From the NCBI RefSeq assembly GCF_902726645.1, contig NZ_CACVAO010000001.1, positions 2,960,764-3,024,763 of the forward strand: DNA of 64,000 nt, read 5' to 3'. The notes beneath the pieces are model-generated. The model was given only the letters and a program-made list of their open reading frames with translations, was not told the DNA's origin and ran no database searches. Made by a program: the position numbers and the translations under genes. Source of the stretch: Halobacillus ihumii (GTDB lineage: Bacteria; Bacillota; Bacilli; Bacillales; Halobacillaceae). Every line of letters starts with the position of its first letter. The first letter of the stretch is position 1. Below, piece by piece: positions 36,778 through 45,509 of this stretch.

Positions 36778-36892
36778 AAATCAACCCGAAAATTCTTTTT
36801 ACTTTAAAGTGTATATAAGATAGTTGAATATCATAGGTCGTTAGAATACAATCGTGTTAACAATTAAAACGAATCTGGAGGAAGGGATATCG

Positions 36893-37372
36893 ATGAGCAT
36901 TCAAACAGCAGATATTTGTGATACTCACCGTGAAAAAGTTGAAGTAGCAGATGGATTGTTTAATCACTTTGGGAAAGTAAAATCCTTTTCTGGACCTATT
37001 CATACCGTTAAAGTTTACGAAGATAATGTTCTTGTGAAAAAAGCGCTGCAAACCATACCTGAAGGAAGCGTATTAGTTGTTGACGGAGGCGGTTCCCGCA
37101 AGTGTGCACTACTAGGGGACAACTTGGCACAGATAGCCGTTACTCGAAAGCTTGCTGGTATTATCGTTTATGGGTGCATAAGGGACAGCGCTCAGATCAA
37201 TGGAATGGACATAGGGATTTTTGCGCTAGGTACGAACCCATTGAAGAGCAACAAACAAGGTAAAGGTCAGGAAAATGTTCCTGTACAATTTGCCGGCGTA
37301 AACATAGAACCTGGTTTTCATCTTTATGGGGATGAAGATGGGATATTAATTTCTGAAGATCAATTATTTTGA
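36893..37372 (+). CDS. RraA-like / 4-hydroxy-4-methyl-2-oxoglutarate aldolase family protein
   Basis: 159 residues from ATG 36893 behind GGAGGAAGGG, equal to the RraA family length. TADICDTH opening, VLVVDGGGSRKCALLGDNLAQIA and GIIVYGCIRDSAQI hold the Asp/Arg pair of the class II HMG/CHA aldolases. In E. coli RraA restrains RNase E, but Firmicute members are more likely pyruvate aldolases or oxaloacetate decarboxylases. The perfect cre box upstream favours a catabolic role. Confidence 0.8.
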   Translation: MSIQTADICDTHREKVEVADGLFNHFGKVKSFSGPIHTVKVYEDNVLVKKALQTIPEGSVLVVDGGGSRKCALLGDNLAQIAVTRKLAGIIVYGCIRDSAQINGMDIGIFALGTNPLKSNKQGKGQENVPVQFAGVNIEPGFHLYGDEDGILISEDQLF

Positions 37373-37412
37373 TGTTGGAAAGTGATTACTTTTCTGGCTG
37401 AAATAACGATAT

Positions 37413-37459
37413 AAAAAGCCGAAATTCTCTTTATAAACAAAAGAGAATTTCGGCTTTTA
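37413..37459. terminator. Bidirectional terminator
   Basis: Long stem AAAAGCCGAAATTCTCTTT / AAAGAGAATTTCGGCTTTT (one irregularity, short loop) between convergent genes, with A-run before and T-run after. Confidence 0.8.
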
Positions 37460-37514
37460 CTATATTTTTCTCTTTTGCAATTTTATGATGCCTATTGGTA
37501 ATGGGTAGCTTCAA

Positions 37515-38186
37515 TTATTGCACGTCTTCTTTAGCCGAATAACGATCATCAATATCATCAATGCGCAGCAGAACCTGATCGCGCCCATGATAAATATGCT
37601 CATGCATCGCTACACGCGCTCTCTCCGTATCCTGCTCCTCAATCGCTTTCAAAATAACTTTATGCACATCAAGCGAATGCCTTAACTGGTATTCATCAAA
37701 CCAGTAGAAAGAGCGAAAAATTAACGGCACCACGACTACCTTTGATATGTGGGAATGGATGTGTTGATTTTGCGAAGCTTTTATTACAGCGTCATGAAAT
37801 CCGTGGTTGATCTCTAAGATGTATTCAATGGTTGCTTCACCAGATTCGAGATAGCTATTGATTGCCTGCTCATACCTTTTATTGGCTGATTTCATTTCAG
37901 CAATGTCGTTATCAGTGCGATGGGTGGCGGCTTGAGCTGCAGCATACCCCTCTAACAATGTCCGTAAATCGTAAATTTGCTGAATGTCTTGCTTGGTAAA
38001 ATGACGGACGCGAACGCCTCGTTTCATTGACACCGTAAGTCCTTCTGATTCCAGTTGTTTTAGAGCCTCACGGATCGGCGTACGGCTGATCTGTAATTTG
38101 TTTGCTAAAAATTCTTCAGTGAGCCGCATTTTTGGCGGGAATTCTCCGTGCAGGATTGCTTTTTTAATATATTCATATGCATTCAT
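37515..38186 (-). CDS. GntR-family regulator (FadR/FCD subfamily)
   Basis: 223 residues. Winged HTH: LTEEFLANKLQISRTPIREALKQLESEGLT; then the all-helical FCD ligand domain with the metal residues expected around DLRTLLEGYAA, NHGFHDAVIKAS and HSLDVHKVILKAI/AMHEHI. It is divergent from the CoA-transferase operon, and three 10-bp GTATAC-core palindromes between them are good operator candidates, two of them immediately upstream of its own start. Ligand is probably an organic acid used by the operon. Confidence 0.87.
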   Translation of the reverse strand: MNAYEYIKKAILHGEFPPKMRLTEEFLANKLQISRTPIREALKQLESEGLTVSMKRGVRVRHFTKQDIQQIYDLRTLLEGYAAAQAATHRTDNDIAEMKSANKRYEQAINSYLESGEATIEYILEINHGFHDAVIKASQNQHIHSHISKVVVVPLIFRSFYWFDEYQLRHSLDVHKVILKAIEEQDTERARVAMHEHIYHGRDQVLLRIDDIDDRYSAKEDVQ

Positions 38187-38207
38187 CGTCGCAACACCTC
38201 CTCTTTA

Positions 38208-38332
38208 TTGTATACAAATGGAAAGAATGATTCAATGTGGATTGTCTCTTTGTATACAAATCCCTTATTATCAATGGTAAAATGTGCTGTTTTTTAGCTT
38301 TTTATGATTGTGGGTTGATTTACTGTATACAG
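38208..38332. promoter_or_regulatory. Three GTATAC-core operators
   Basis: TTGTATACAA at 38208-38217 and 38250-38259, and CTGTATACAG at 38323-38332. Identical palindromes in one short intergenic region beside a GntR gene are strong candidate binding sites for that regulator, acting on both directions. Confidence 0.7.
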
Positions 38333-38450
38333 AGTGCTACTATTAACGCAAGATTCAGAAATTTAAGCATACAACAAAAAGTGCTGAGGAAAATTGGCTG
38401 TTCGCTTTAGCACAAGGTGAGAAAAAAGTGCTTTTTATTAGTGTGAAAAA

Positions 38451-38464
38451 AGAAAGCGTTGTCA
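38451..38464 (+). promoter_or_regulatory. cre-like site upstream of the CoA-transferase operon
   Basis: AGAAAGCGTTGTCA fits the cre consensus at 12 of 14 positions, 93 bp before the start codon. Confidence 0.45.
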
Positions 38465-38556
38465 AACTGGATTGATTTCATCCTTCAGATTAAGGAAACT
38501 AGAATGATGGAAAAGCATTGATCTGCTTAACAAACTAGTACAAGAGGTGAAGTCGT

Positions 38557-39753
38557 ATGGGTCAAAGCTTAGAAGGAGTTAAAGTTTTGGAGTTAGGAAG
38601 CTTAATTGCTGGTCCGTTTGCGGGGAGGCTGATGGCTGAATTTGGGGCAGATGTGATCAAAGTAGAGCCGCCGAAGAAAGGCGATCCGCTCCGCGATTGG
38701 CGTCATATTTACGAAGGAACGTCGCTCTGGTGGCGTCTTCAGTCCCGGAACAAAAAGTCTATTACCGTTGATTTAAAAAGTGAGGAAGGTCAGGAGATTA
38801 TTAAATCACTGGTTCAAGAATGTGATATTCTCATCGAAAACTTCCGGCCGGGAACTTTAGAGAAATGGAACCTTGGTTATGAGGAATTATCTTCGATTAA
38901 TCCGGGGCTTGTCATGGTAAGGGTGTCTGGCTACGGGCAAACCGGCCCTTACCGCGATAAGGCTGGATTTGGCAGCATCGGAGAATCGATGGGCGGGCTT
39001 CGTCATATCACAGGGAATCCCGAGCTCCCGCCAACGAGGGTCGGTGTCAGCCTTGGCGATTCGCTTGCGGCGATGTATTCGGTGATCGGGGCCATGATGG
39101 CGATCTATCATCGTGATGTAAAAGGTACTGGAAAAGGACAGGTTATTGATGTTGCCCTTTATGAAGCTGTCTTTAGTTTAATGGAAGGGTCGCTTCCTGA
39201 GTTTGATAAACTTGGAGCCGTGCGAGAGCGAACGGGATCTGCGCTGCCGGGAATTGCTCCATCTAACACCTATCAATGTCGTGATGGGAAATACGTAGTC
39301 ATTGGCGGCAATGGCGATGCGATTTTCAAACGATTAATGAATGCAATTGGGCATCCGGAATTGGCAGAGGACGAACGGTTTCAGACGAACAGCGGTCGTG
39401 CCAATCATGCAGATTATTTGGATGAAACGATTGAGGACTGGACGAAAACGGTGGATTTTGAAACGGCTTTACAAACGCTTGATGAGGCACGCGTGCCGGC
39501 AGGTCCGATTTACAGTATTGAAGACATCGTTAAAGATCCGCATTACTTGAGCAGGGAAATGATCCAGAATTTCAAACTCAACGAAGAAGAATCACTTAAA
39601 ATCCCGGGAGTAGTGCCGAAGATGAGTGAAACGCCAGGGGAGACGAAGTGGCTTGGACCAGAACTCGGACAGCATACTGATGAAGTGATGCGCAGCTGGT
39701 TGACGTATGACGATGAAAAGATTCAGCAGTTGAAAGAAAAAGGAATCATCTAG
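38557..39753 (+). CDS. Class III (CaiB/BaiF) CoA-transferase
   Basis: 398 residues. Family signatures: LELGSLIAGPFAGRLMAEFGADVIKVEPP, NKKSITVDLK, ENFRPGTLEKW, and the catalytic Asp168 in GVSLGDSLAAMY, which forms the acyl anhydride with the carboxylate. It moves CoA from a donor such as succinyl-CoA to a carboxylic acid. Twenty-six bp downstream begins an HMG-CoA-lyase-like gene, so the acid is probably a 3-hydroxy-3-methyl dicarboxylate or citramalate-like compound that is then cleaved. First gene of the GntR-controlled operon. Confidence 0.88.
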   Translation: MGQSLEGVKVLELGSLIAGPFAGRLMAEFGADVIKVEPPKKGDPLRDWRHIYEGTSLWWRLQSRNKKSITVDLKSEEGQEIIKSLVQECDILIENFRPGTLEKWNLGYEELSSINPGLVMVRVSGYGQTGPYRDKAGFGSIGESMGGLRHITGNPELPPTRVGVSLGDSLAAMYSVIGAMMAIYHRDVKGTGKGQVIDVALYEAVFSLMEGSLPEFDKLGAVRERTGSALPGIAPSNTYQCRDGKYVVIGGNGDAIFKRLMNAIGHPELAEDERFQTNSGRANHADYLDETIEDWTKTVDFETALQTLDEARVPAGPIYSIEDIVKDPHYLSREMIQNFKLNEEESLKIPGVVPKMSETPGETKWLGPELGQHTDEVMRSWLTYDDEKIQQLKEKGII

Positions 39754-39779
39754 CCAGGCTTGAAAGGGAGGGAATGGTT

Positions 39780-40694
39780 GTGCAGCGAATTTATATTCAA
39801 GAAGTCGCGACGAGAGACGGATTTCAAATTGAAGAACAGTTCGTTCCGACAGAAAAGAAGATTGAGTTGATTAATAAGCTGGGTGCAGCCGGAGTCGATA
39901 AAATTGAAGTAACATCATTTGTGTCGCCAAAGGCGGTGCCTAACTTAAGGGATGCCGAGGAAGTCATGAACGGCATTGATCGCAAGCCGGGTGTCACCTA
40001 TACAACCTTAATTCCCAATGCAAAAGGTGCCGAACGTGCAGCAGCTTGTGAGGCAGACGAAGTCAATTTGGTCGTATCCGTCAGTGAAACACACAACATG
40101 AAAAATGTTCGCCGGACGGTGGATCAATCGTTTGCTGATTTTAACAACATTGCAAACGTGCTATCTGGGACGGATATCCAGATAAACGGAACGCTGGCGA
40201 CTACGTTTGGCTGTCCATTTGAAGGAAATATCGATGAAAACCGAGTGATGACCTTGATTGAACACTATCTTGACCTTGGCGCGAACGGAATTACACTTGC
40301 GGACACGACTGGCATGGCAACGCCTAAGCAAGTCTATCAATTGTGTGAGCAGGTACTTGTTCGCTGGCCGGACTTGCCAGTGACCTTACATTTTCATAAC
40401 ACAAGAGGTATGGGCCTCGCTAATGTGATGGAAGGGATCCGTGCAGGGGTCACGCGCTATGATGCCTCTTTAGGTGGGCTTGGCGGTTGTCCTTTTGCGC
40501 CAGGAGCAACCGGCAATATTTGTACTGAGGATCTCGTTCACATGCTGAGCTTTATGGATTACGAGATGAACGCAGATCTAGACCAGTTAATCGCAGCCTC
40601 CAAGGATCTTGAGACGATTTTACAACGAGAAGTGCCTGGGCAAATCATCAAAGCTGGCAAAATCACCGATCTGCATGCCGTATCCTCTTCATAG
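39780..40694 (+). CDS. Hydroxymethylglutaryl-CoA lyase-like protein
   Basis: 304 residues from GTG 39780, seven nt after AAAGGGAGGG (the ATG at 39774 is too close). DRE-TIM lyase: EVATRDGFQ with catalytic Arg12 and metal Asp13, LHFHNTRG with the metal His pair, and the HMG-CoA lyase loop GGLGGCPFAPGATGN with Cys237. Cleaves HMG-CoA to acetoacetate and acetyl-CoA, or a close analogue. In leucine pathways it travels with biotin carboxylases; here it is paired with a CoA-transferase and a symporter, so the substrate is likely imported and activated. Confidence 0.87.
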   Translation: MQRIYIQEVATRDGFQIEEQFVPTEKKIELINKLGAAGVDKIEVTSFVSPKAVPNLRDAEEVMNGIDRKPGVTYTTLIPNAKGAERAAACEADEVNLVVSVSETHNMKNVRRTVDQSFADFNNIANVLSGTDIQINGTLATTFGCPFEGNIDENRVMTLIEHYLDLGANGITLADTTGMATPKQVYQLCEQVLVRWPDLPVTLHFHNTRGMGLANVMEGIRAGVTRYDASLGGLGGCPFAPGATGNICTEDLVHMLSFMDYEMNADLDQLIAASKDLETILQREVPGQIIKAGKITDLHAVSSS

Positions 40695-40782
40695 AAACGT
40701 GATCGTTTATTCGGAGGATCAATCGTGGACGTTTTTTTATTATTTTTTGTCTGAATATTGGGAATAGAAGGAGGTTGTAAGT

Positions 40783-41028
40783 ATGAGTAAACCGAAGAAA
40801 GAACCGATCAAGAATGGTAAGCTATGGATCATTTTTGGAATTCTATTTGCATTAATTAATCCGTGGTATTTCCCGGAAGGTTCCTATCAGCCGCTGTTCT
40901 GGGGGATTCCGTACTGGGCGCTTATTATCATTGGTGCCTCGCTCTTGTTGTCGGCGTTTATCTCCTACGTAATCAAGTACCAATGGCAGCTGGAAGAAGA
41001 AGAGGAAGAAAAGAAGGAGGCGAAGTAA
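40783..41028 (+). CDS. DUF3311-like small symporter-associated membrane protein
   Basis: 81 residues with two hydrophobic segments (WIIFGILFALINPWYF and YWALIIIGASLLLSAF) and a very acidic/basic tail of repeated Glu and Lys. The gene ends 3 bp before the symporter ATG and has GGAGG upstream. DUF3311-type proteins regularly precede PanF-like SSS genes and are thought to assist them. Confidence 0.8.
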   Translation: MSKPKKEPIKNGKLWIIFGILFALINPWYFPEGSYQPLFWGIPYWALIIIGASLLLSAFISYVIKYQWQLEEEEEEKKEAK

Positions 41029-41031
41029 CCC

Positions 41032-42519
41032 ATGGAATTAGCATTTGCTGGCTGGTCTGGGATCTTAATTTTATTAATGTATGGTGTCATTATGCTCGGA
41101 GTCGGGGTCGCCACCTATTGGAAGAACAGGAATGTCCACGAAAGCCTTGATGAGTATTATCTTGGCGGCCGCGGACTCGGGGTCATGGTCCTGTTCTTTA
41201 CGTTCTTCGCTACCCAATATAGTGGAAATACAGTCATCGGATATCCTCCAACAGCTTACCGGATGGGTTATGAGTATCTCGTATCTGTTCCTTATTTCAT
41301 TTTGATTATTATGGTGTATTTATTGTTCGCACCAAGGATGTATTTGATGGGGAAAAAGTACAAACTGCTTACACCTGTCGATTGGATTGAGAAGCGATTT
41401 AAGTCGAAACCGGTATCGATACTGGCTGCCATTCTTATGCTGTATGCGTTAGGCAATTATTTATTAGAGCAGTTTGTAGCGATTGGTCAAGGCGTGGCTG
41501 GTTTAACCGGTGGGACGATTCCTTATCAAGTCGGTGTTGTATTCTTCATTGTCATTATGTTAATTTACGGCTGGCTTGGCGGGATGCGCTCCGTTGCCTA
41601 CACGGATACTATGCAGGGGATCGCCTTATTGTTCGGTGTGTTCATGCTCCTCATTGGTTCCATCATCTACTTTGGCGGATTGCCGAATGCCGCTGATTAT
41701 ATGCAAGCCTACTCTCCTGAGAAATTAGGTGTGCCGGACGGACCTGGTGCCGTCAACTGGTTCAGTTTGTTAGTTCTGGTCGGCATTGGTGCTGCTGTTT
41801 ATCCGCATGCGATTCAGAGAATTTTTTCAGCCAAAAGTGAAAAAACGTTAAAGAAGTCTTTTACACAGATGGCATGGATGCCTTTCCTTACAGCAGGGGT
41901 TGTCTTTATTGTCGGAATTATCGGGATTGCTGCTTTTCCGGATTTATCAACAGCCGAATCAGAGAAACTGGTTGGGATGTTAGCAAGTGCCATTGCTAAT
42001 CAAAACGTCATTTTCTATTGGGCGATGGTTCTGTTGTTTGGCGGGGTAATCGCAGCGATTGTCTCAACTGCTGACTCCGTATTGCTGACATTCTCATCGA
42101 TTGTTTCCAATGATCTATATGGGCGATACATTAACCCAGAAGCTTCCGAGAATAAAAAGATTTTAGTTGGTAAACTTGTCGGGGTAGCGGCTGTGGTGCT
42201 GCTGGTGATTATTGCCTGGTTCCCGCCGGCAACTTTATATCAAATTTTCGTACTAAAATTCGAACTGTTAATTCAAGTGGCTCCGGCCTTGATTCTTGGA
42301 TTATATTGGAACCGTCTTCATCCGAAAGCTGTGTTTACAGGGATGCTTGTCGGTACGGTCTTTGCTTCATTTATGACGTTTGCCAATATCACTCCTTTAG
42401 GCATATTTAGCGGATTATGGGGGCTGCTTGTCAATCTCTTGATTTGTGTGATTGGCAGTCTGTTTATGAGTGTATCTGTTGCAGAAAAGGAAGAAGCAGA
42501 TCAAGTTGTAGGGATGTAA
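41032..42519 (+). CDS. Sodium:solute symporter (PanF-like SSS)
   Basis: 495 residues, about 13 membrane helices. DEYYLGGRGLGVMVLFFTFFATQYSG and YGWLGGMRSVAYTDTMQG are SSS landmarks, and VIAAIVSTADSVLLTFSSIVSND holds the Na+-binding Ser/Asp region. Belongs to the group with a DUF3311 partner. As the last gene of the GntR/CoA-transferase/lyase operon it likely imports the carboxylic acid that those enzymes degrade. A weak hairpin (AACCAGTCAATC / GATTGGCTGGTT, 42528-42556) follows. Confidence 0.87.
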   Translation: MELAFAGWSGILILLMYGVIMLGVGVATYWKNRNVHESLDEYYLGGRGLGVMVLFFTFFATQYSGNTVIGYPPTAYRMGYEYLVSVPYFILIIMVYLLFAPRMYLMGKKYKLLTPVDWIEKRFKSKPVSILAAILMLYALGNYLLEQFVAIGQGVAGLTGGTIPYQVGVVFFIVIMLIYGWLGGMRSVAYTDTMQGIALLFGVFMLLIGSIIYFGGLPNAADYMQAYSPEKLGVPDGPGAVNWFSLLVLVGIGAAVYPHAIQRIFSAKSEKTLKKSFTQMAWMPFLTAGVVFIVGIIGIAAFPDLSTAESEKLVGMLASAIANQNVIFYWAMVLLFGGVIAAIVSTADSVLLTFSSIVSNDLYGRYINPEASENKKILVGKLVGVAAVVLLVIIAWFPPATLYQIFVLKFELLIQVAPALILGLYWNRLHPKAVFTGMLVGTVFASFMTFANITPLGIFSGLWGLLVNLLICVIGSLFMSVSVAEKEEADQVVGM

Positions 42520-42527
42520 GCCATAGT

Positions 42528-42556
42528 AACCAGTCAATCAGTGGATTGGCTGGTTT
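42528..42556 (+). terminator. Probable terminator of the CoA-transferase operon
   Basis: 12-bp stem with a 4-nt loop; the T-run is short (TTTGTC), so efficiency may be moderate. Confidence 0.5.
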
Positions 42557-42731
42557 GTCTATGAGTTGTGGTAACATTATTTAGTGAATCCTGAAGTGAA
42601 TTAGATAGTTTAGTAGTTGCTGGAAAAAAACAGGAGTCGTTAAGGTACTCACCCTTTGACTTTATTGCGGAGATCATCCGTATAGGTCTTCATTTTTGTA
42701 GAATACTAGTTTAGAAAAGAGATGTCATAAT

Positions 42732-43979
42732 ATGAGAACAGTTGCAGTAAGTCCTACATCGGCAAATATGGCAAGTCCGTGGAAAATGCTTCTATGGCTG
42801 CTGATGGCCCAAATTATGGTCGCCTTTATTGGACGCAGTCTTGGACCACTTGGCGTGTTAATCGAAGAAGACTTATCGTTGTCGAAGGCTCAAGTGGGAC
42901 TGTTGCCATCAGCGCTATTTATGGGACAGGCACTGGCCTCTATTCCGGCCGGATTCATAACGGATCGAGTTGGCTCAAGACCCTTGTTGCTCGTGTTATC
43001 CCTATGCCTTGGCACAAGCTTCCTCATTATGACACTACAATCTGCTTTTGGGCTTGTGCTTCTCTTGGTGATGATTGGCGGACTGGGGTATGGCGGCATG
43101 CACCCTACCACCAATCGAGGAATTATCTATTGGTTTTCACAGAAACAGCGTGGAACCGCGATGGGGATTAAACAAATGGGGATCACGTTTGGTTCAGCTC
43201 TCTCAGCAATTTTGTTGTTGCCGCTGGCTGCTTCCTATGGCTGGAGACCTGTTGTTTTCATCGCCTGTTTAGGTTTAGTTATAATAGGTTTGATAGCATT
43301 TTTGCTCTATCGTGATCCGTCCCAGCAAGCTGTGCAAAAAGAGAAGCCGACGTTTCGATCGGTTTATTCATCCATTCTAAGTATGGTTAAAAATAAAGCT
43401 TTATTACTCATCAGCTTCAGTGCCATGGGGGTTAACGGCTCACAGATGTGCTTAAATACTTATCTTGTGCTGTTTGCCTATGAACAGTTGGGCCTTAGCA
43501 TCTTATTAGCAGGAATGCTGCTCGTTGTGTCGGAAGTCGGCGGATCGCTAGGCAGAGTAGGGTGGGGAGTGATCAGTGACCGTCTATTTGATGGAAAACG
43601 ACTGATTATTCTCGTTTTCATTGCTTGCATCACCCTGGTTGCAAGTGTCGTCGTAGCATTTATTCCGGCTGGAACACCATTTTGGCTGCTGGTTCCCATT
43701 TTTCTCGTGTTTGGCTTCTCGGTTTCCGGGTTTAATGGCATCTGGATGAATCTGGCCTCAGAACTCGTTCCTAAGGAGCAGGCAGGGTTATCAAGCGGGT
43801 TCAGTATTACCCTCGGTTCAATCGGAGTGATTCTCATCCCGCCCATGTTCGGTGTACTAGTTGATCAACAACAGAGTTACACATTCGGCTGGCTGTTGAT
43901 TTCTGGGATTATGGTAGTCGTGCTATTGATTTTAGCAAGTTTGTATTTTGTGAAAAAAGAAAATGCACCTTCTAATTGA
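42732..43979 (+). CDS. MFS transporter
   Basis: 415 residues, 12 hydrophobic segments. The loop 2-3 motif is present as GFITDRVGSRPLL and GYGGMHPTTNRGIIYWF is a typical stretch of NNP/OFA-like carboxylate MFS carriers. The substrate is unknown. It stands 212 bp behind the symporter operon and 29 bp before a flavin reductase gene, with which it probably forms a unit. No drug-efflux signature is obvious. Confidence 0.8.
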   Translation: MRTVAVSPTSANMASPWKMLLWLLMAQIMVAFIGRSLGPLGVLIEEDLSLSKAQVGLLPSALFMGQALASIPAGFITDRVGSRPLLLVLSLCLGTSFLIMTLQSAFGLVLLLVMIGGLGYGGMHPTTNRGIIYWFSQKQRGTAMGIKQMGITFGSALSAILLLPLAASYGWRPVVFIACLGLVIIGLIAFLLYRDPSQQAVQKEKPTFRSVYSSILSMVKNKALLLISFSAMGVNGSQMCLNTYLVLFAYEQLGLSILLAGMLLVVSEVGGSLGRVGWGVISDRLFDGKRLIILVFIACITLVASVVVAFIPAGTPFWLLVPIFLVFGFSVSGFNGIWMNLASELVPKEQAGLSSGFSITLGSIGVILIPPMFGVLVDQQQSYTFGWLLISGIMVVVLLILASLYFVKKENAPSN

Positions 43980-44008
43980 TTTATTTTTGCAAAAAGGAGA
44001 TAGAAGAT

Positions 44009-44617
44009 ATGAGGTTTGACCCTTCAGAACATGAGACGAAAAATATTTATAAATTGTTATCAGGATCTGTAGTTCCCCGGCCGATTGCCTGGGTTTCCAC
44101 GATATCCGACAGCGGGATTCGCAACTTGGCACCATTTAGCTTTTTTACTGTTGCTTCAAGACAGCCGCCGATGCTCTGCATCTCAATAGGACCAGGGGTC
44201 GGACCTAGAAAAGGAACCGTTAAAGACACCCTTGAGAATATACGTACAGGGAAAGAGTTTGTCATAAATATCTCATCCACCCCGTTAGGCAATGAGATGC
44301 AAAAAACTTCTGAGAACCTGGCACGCGAGGTAGATGAGTTTGAGGAAGCGGGGCTTACCCCGATTTCAAGTGAAAAGGTCAGACCGATGAGAGTCAAAGA
44401 AGCTCCAATTCATATGGAGTGTAAACTGAACCAGATCGTTGAGCTCGGCAGTGACCATTTAATTATCGGTGAATTGGTGCTCTATCATATTCAGGAAGAG
44501 TACTATATGGAGGAATACAAGGTGAACTTTGAAAAGCTGCGACCGTTAGGAAGGCTGGCAGCGAGCTTTAGTGAAAGCCGGGACTTTTTCTCGTTACCGA
44601 AGAAAGACCTTAAATAA
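44009..44617 (+). CDS. Flavin reductase-like domain protein
   Basis: 202 residues from ATG 44009 (AAGGAG upstream; the frame opens earlier at 43976). FMN-binding split barrel: SGSVVPRPIAWVSTIS, NLAPFSFFTVASRQPPML, KDTLENIRTGKEFVINI. Such proteins reduce FMN with NAD(P)H for two-component monooxygenases or act as flavoproteins themselves. It might serve the LLM monooxygenase at 19-20.5 kb, but distance makes that only a possibility. Strong terminator downstream. Confidence 0.83.
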   Translation: MRFDPSEHETKNIYKLLSGSVVPRPIAWVSTISDSGIRNLAPFSFFTVASRQPPMLCISIGPGVGPRKGTVKDTLENIRTGKEFVINISSTPLGNEMQKTSENLAREVDEFEEAGLTPISSEKVRPMRVKEAPIHMECKLNQIVELGSDHLIIGELVLYHIQEEYYMEEYKVNFEKLRPLGRLAASFSESRDFFSLPKKDLK

Positions 44618-44627
44618 ACCGTGTTGA

Positions 44628-44677
44628 CATCCGCGTTAAAAGCTTATTTAAAAGCTTTTAACGCGGATGTTTTTTTA
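44628..44677 (+). terminator. Terminator
   Basis: ACATCCGCGTTAAAAGCTT pairs with AAGCTTTTAACGCGGATGT and is followed by seven T. Confidence 0.88.
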
Positions 44678-44724
44678 TGCAATCACCTGCTTTTGTATGT
44701 TAATTATCATTTGAAATAATAAAT

Positions 44725-44753
44725 TGACAGTAGACAATCAAAGTGTTATATTT
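44725..44753 (+). promoter_or_regulatory. SigA promoter of the nan operon
   Basis: TTGACA (44725-44730) and TATATT (44748-44753) with 17-nt spacing; a cre-like box follows immediately. Confidence 0.65.
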
Positions 44754-44755
44754 CA

Positions 44756-44769
44756 TGAAAGCGCTTTTC
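44756..44769 (+). promoter_or_regulatory. cre-like site in front of the nan operon
   Basis: TGAAAGCGCTTTTC agrees with the CcpA consensus at 12 of 14 positions and overlaps the predicted transcription start. Confidence 0.6.
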
Positions 44770-44809
44770 CATTTAGCTATTTGGAGTATGAACAGTAAGG
44801 AGATTCGTT

Positions 44810-45496
44810 ATGAGCATTTTGGAACAACTCAACAAAAGATTAATTGTTTCCTGTCAGGCTTTAGAAGATGAACCGCTCCACGGTTCCTATATTATGAGCA
44901 AGATGGCCCTGGCTGCGAAACAGGGTGGAGCGTCTGGTATCCGGGCCAATACGGTAGTTGATATTCAGGCGATCAAAAAAGAAGTCGATCTTCCGATTAT
45001 CGGAATTATTAAGAAGGATTTTCCGAACAGCAAGGTATACATCACACCAACGATTTCTGAGGTGGAGGCTCTCTATCAGGAGGGAGTGGATATCATTGCG
45101 TTTGATGCAACGAATCAGCAGCGTCCTGATGGAAAAAGCCTTCCGGAATTCTTTACAGAAGTGAAGGCTAACTACCCGGATCAGCTTTTTATGGCGGATG
45201 TTTCAACTCTTGAAGAAGGGGTGGAAGCAGAAAGAGCCGGGGTCGATATCGTTGCCCCAACTCTGGCCGGTTACACTTCTTACTCTCAAGGAGCTGTACC
45301 GCTTGAGTTAGTCAGGCAGCTGGTGGCGGGGCTATCGGTTCCTGTCATTGCTGAAGGTAATTTTGACACACCGGAAAAAGCGAAACAGGCACTAGAGTTA
45401 GGCGCACATGCCGTAGTCGTTGGCAGTGCGATTACCCGCCCGCAATTGATAACAGAAAAATTTGCCGGAGCGGTAAAAGAAAAAACTTATAAATAG
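44810..45496 (+). CDS. nanE: N-acetylmannosamine-6-phosphate 2-epimerase
   Basis: 228 residues, TIM barrel. Converts ManNAc-6-P to GlcNAc-6-P, the last specific step of sialic acid use. Typical stretches: [62 protein letters not shown] and the phosphate site [25 protein letters not shown] with catalytic Lys in the IIKKD region. TAAGGAG precedes the ATG. First gene of a six-gene nan operon. Confidence 0.93.
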   Translation: MSILEQLNKRLIVSCQALEDEPLHGSYIMSKMALAAKQGGASGIRANTVVDIQAIKKEVDLPIIGIIKKDFPNSKVYITPTISEVEALYQEGVDIIAFDATNQQRPDGKSLPEFFTEVKANYPDQLFMADVSTLEEGVEAERAGVDIVAPTLAGYTSYSQGAVPLELVRQLVAGLSVPVIAEGNFDTPEKAKQALELGAHAVVVGSAITRPQLITEKFAGAVKEKTYK

Positions 45497-45509
45497 AAAG
45501 GTGATCAGG

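Noticed and set aside
36621..36818. 65-codon ORF in the spacer before the RraA-like gene
   Set aside because: No ribosome site, overlaps the palindrome and cre box, low-complexity hydrophobic and proline content.
42779..43171. 130-codon ORF inside the MFS gene
   Set aside because: Out-of-frame shadow of a 12-helix transporter.
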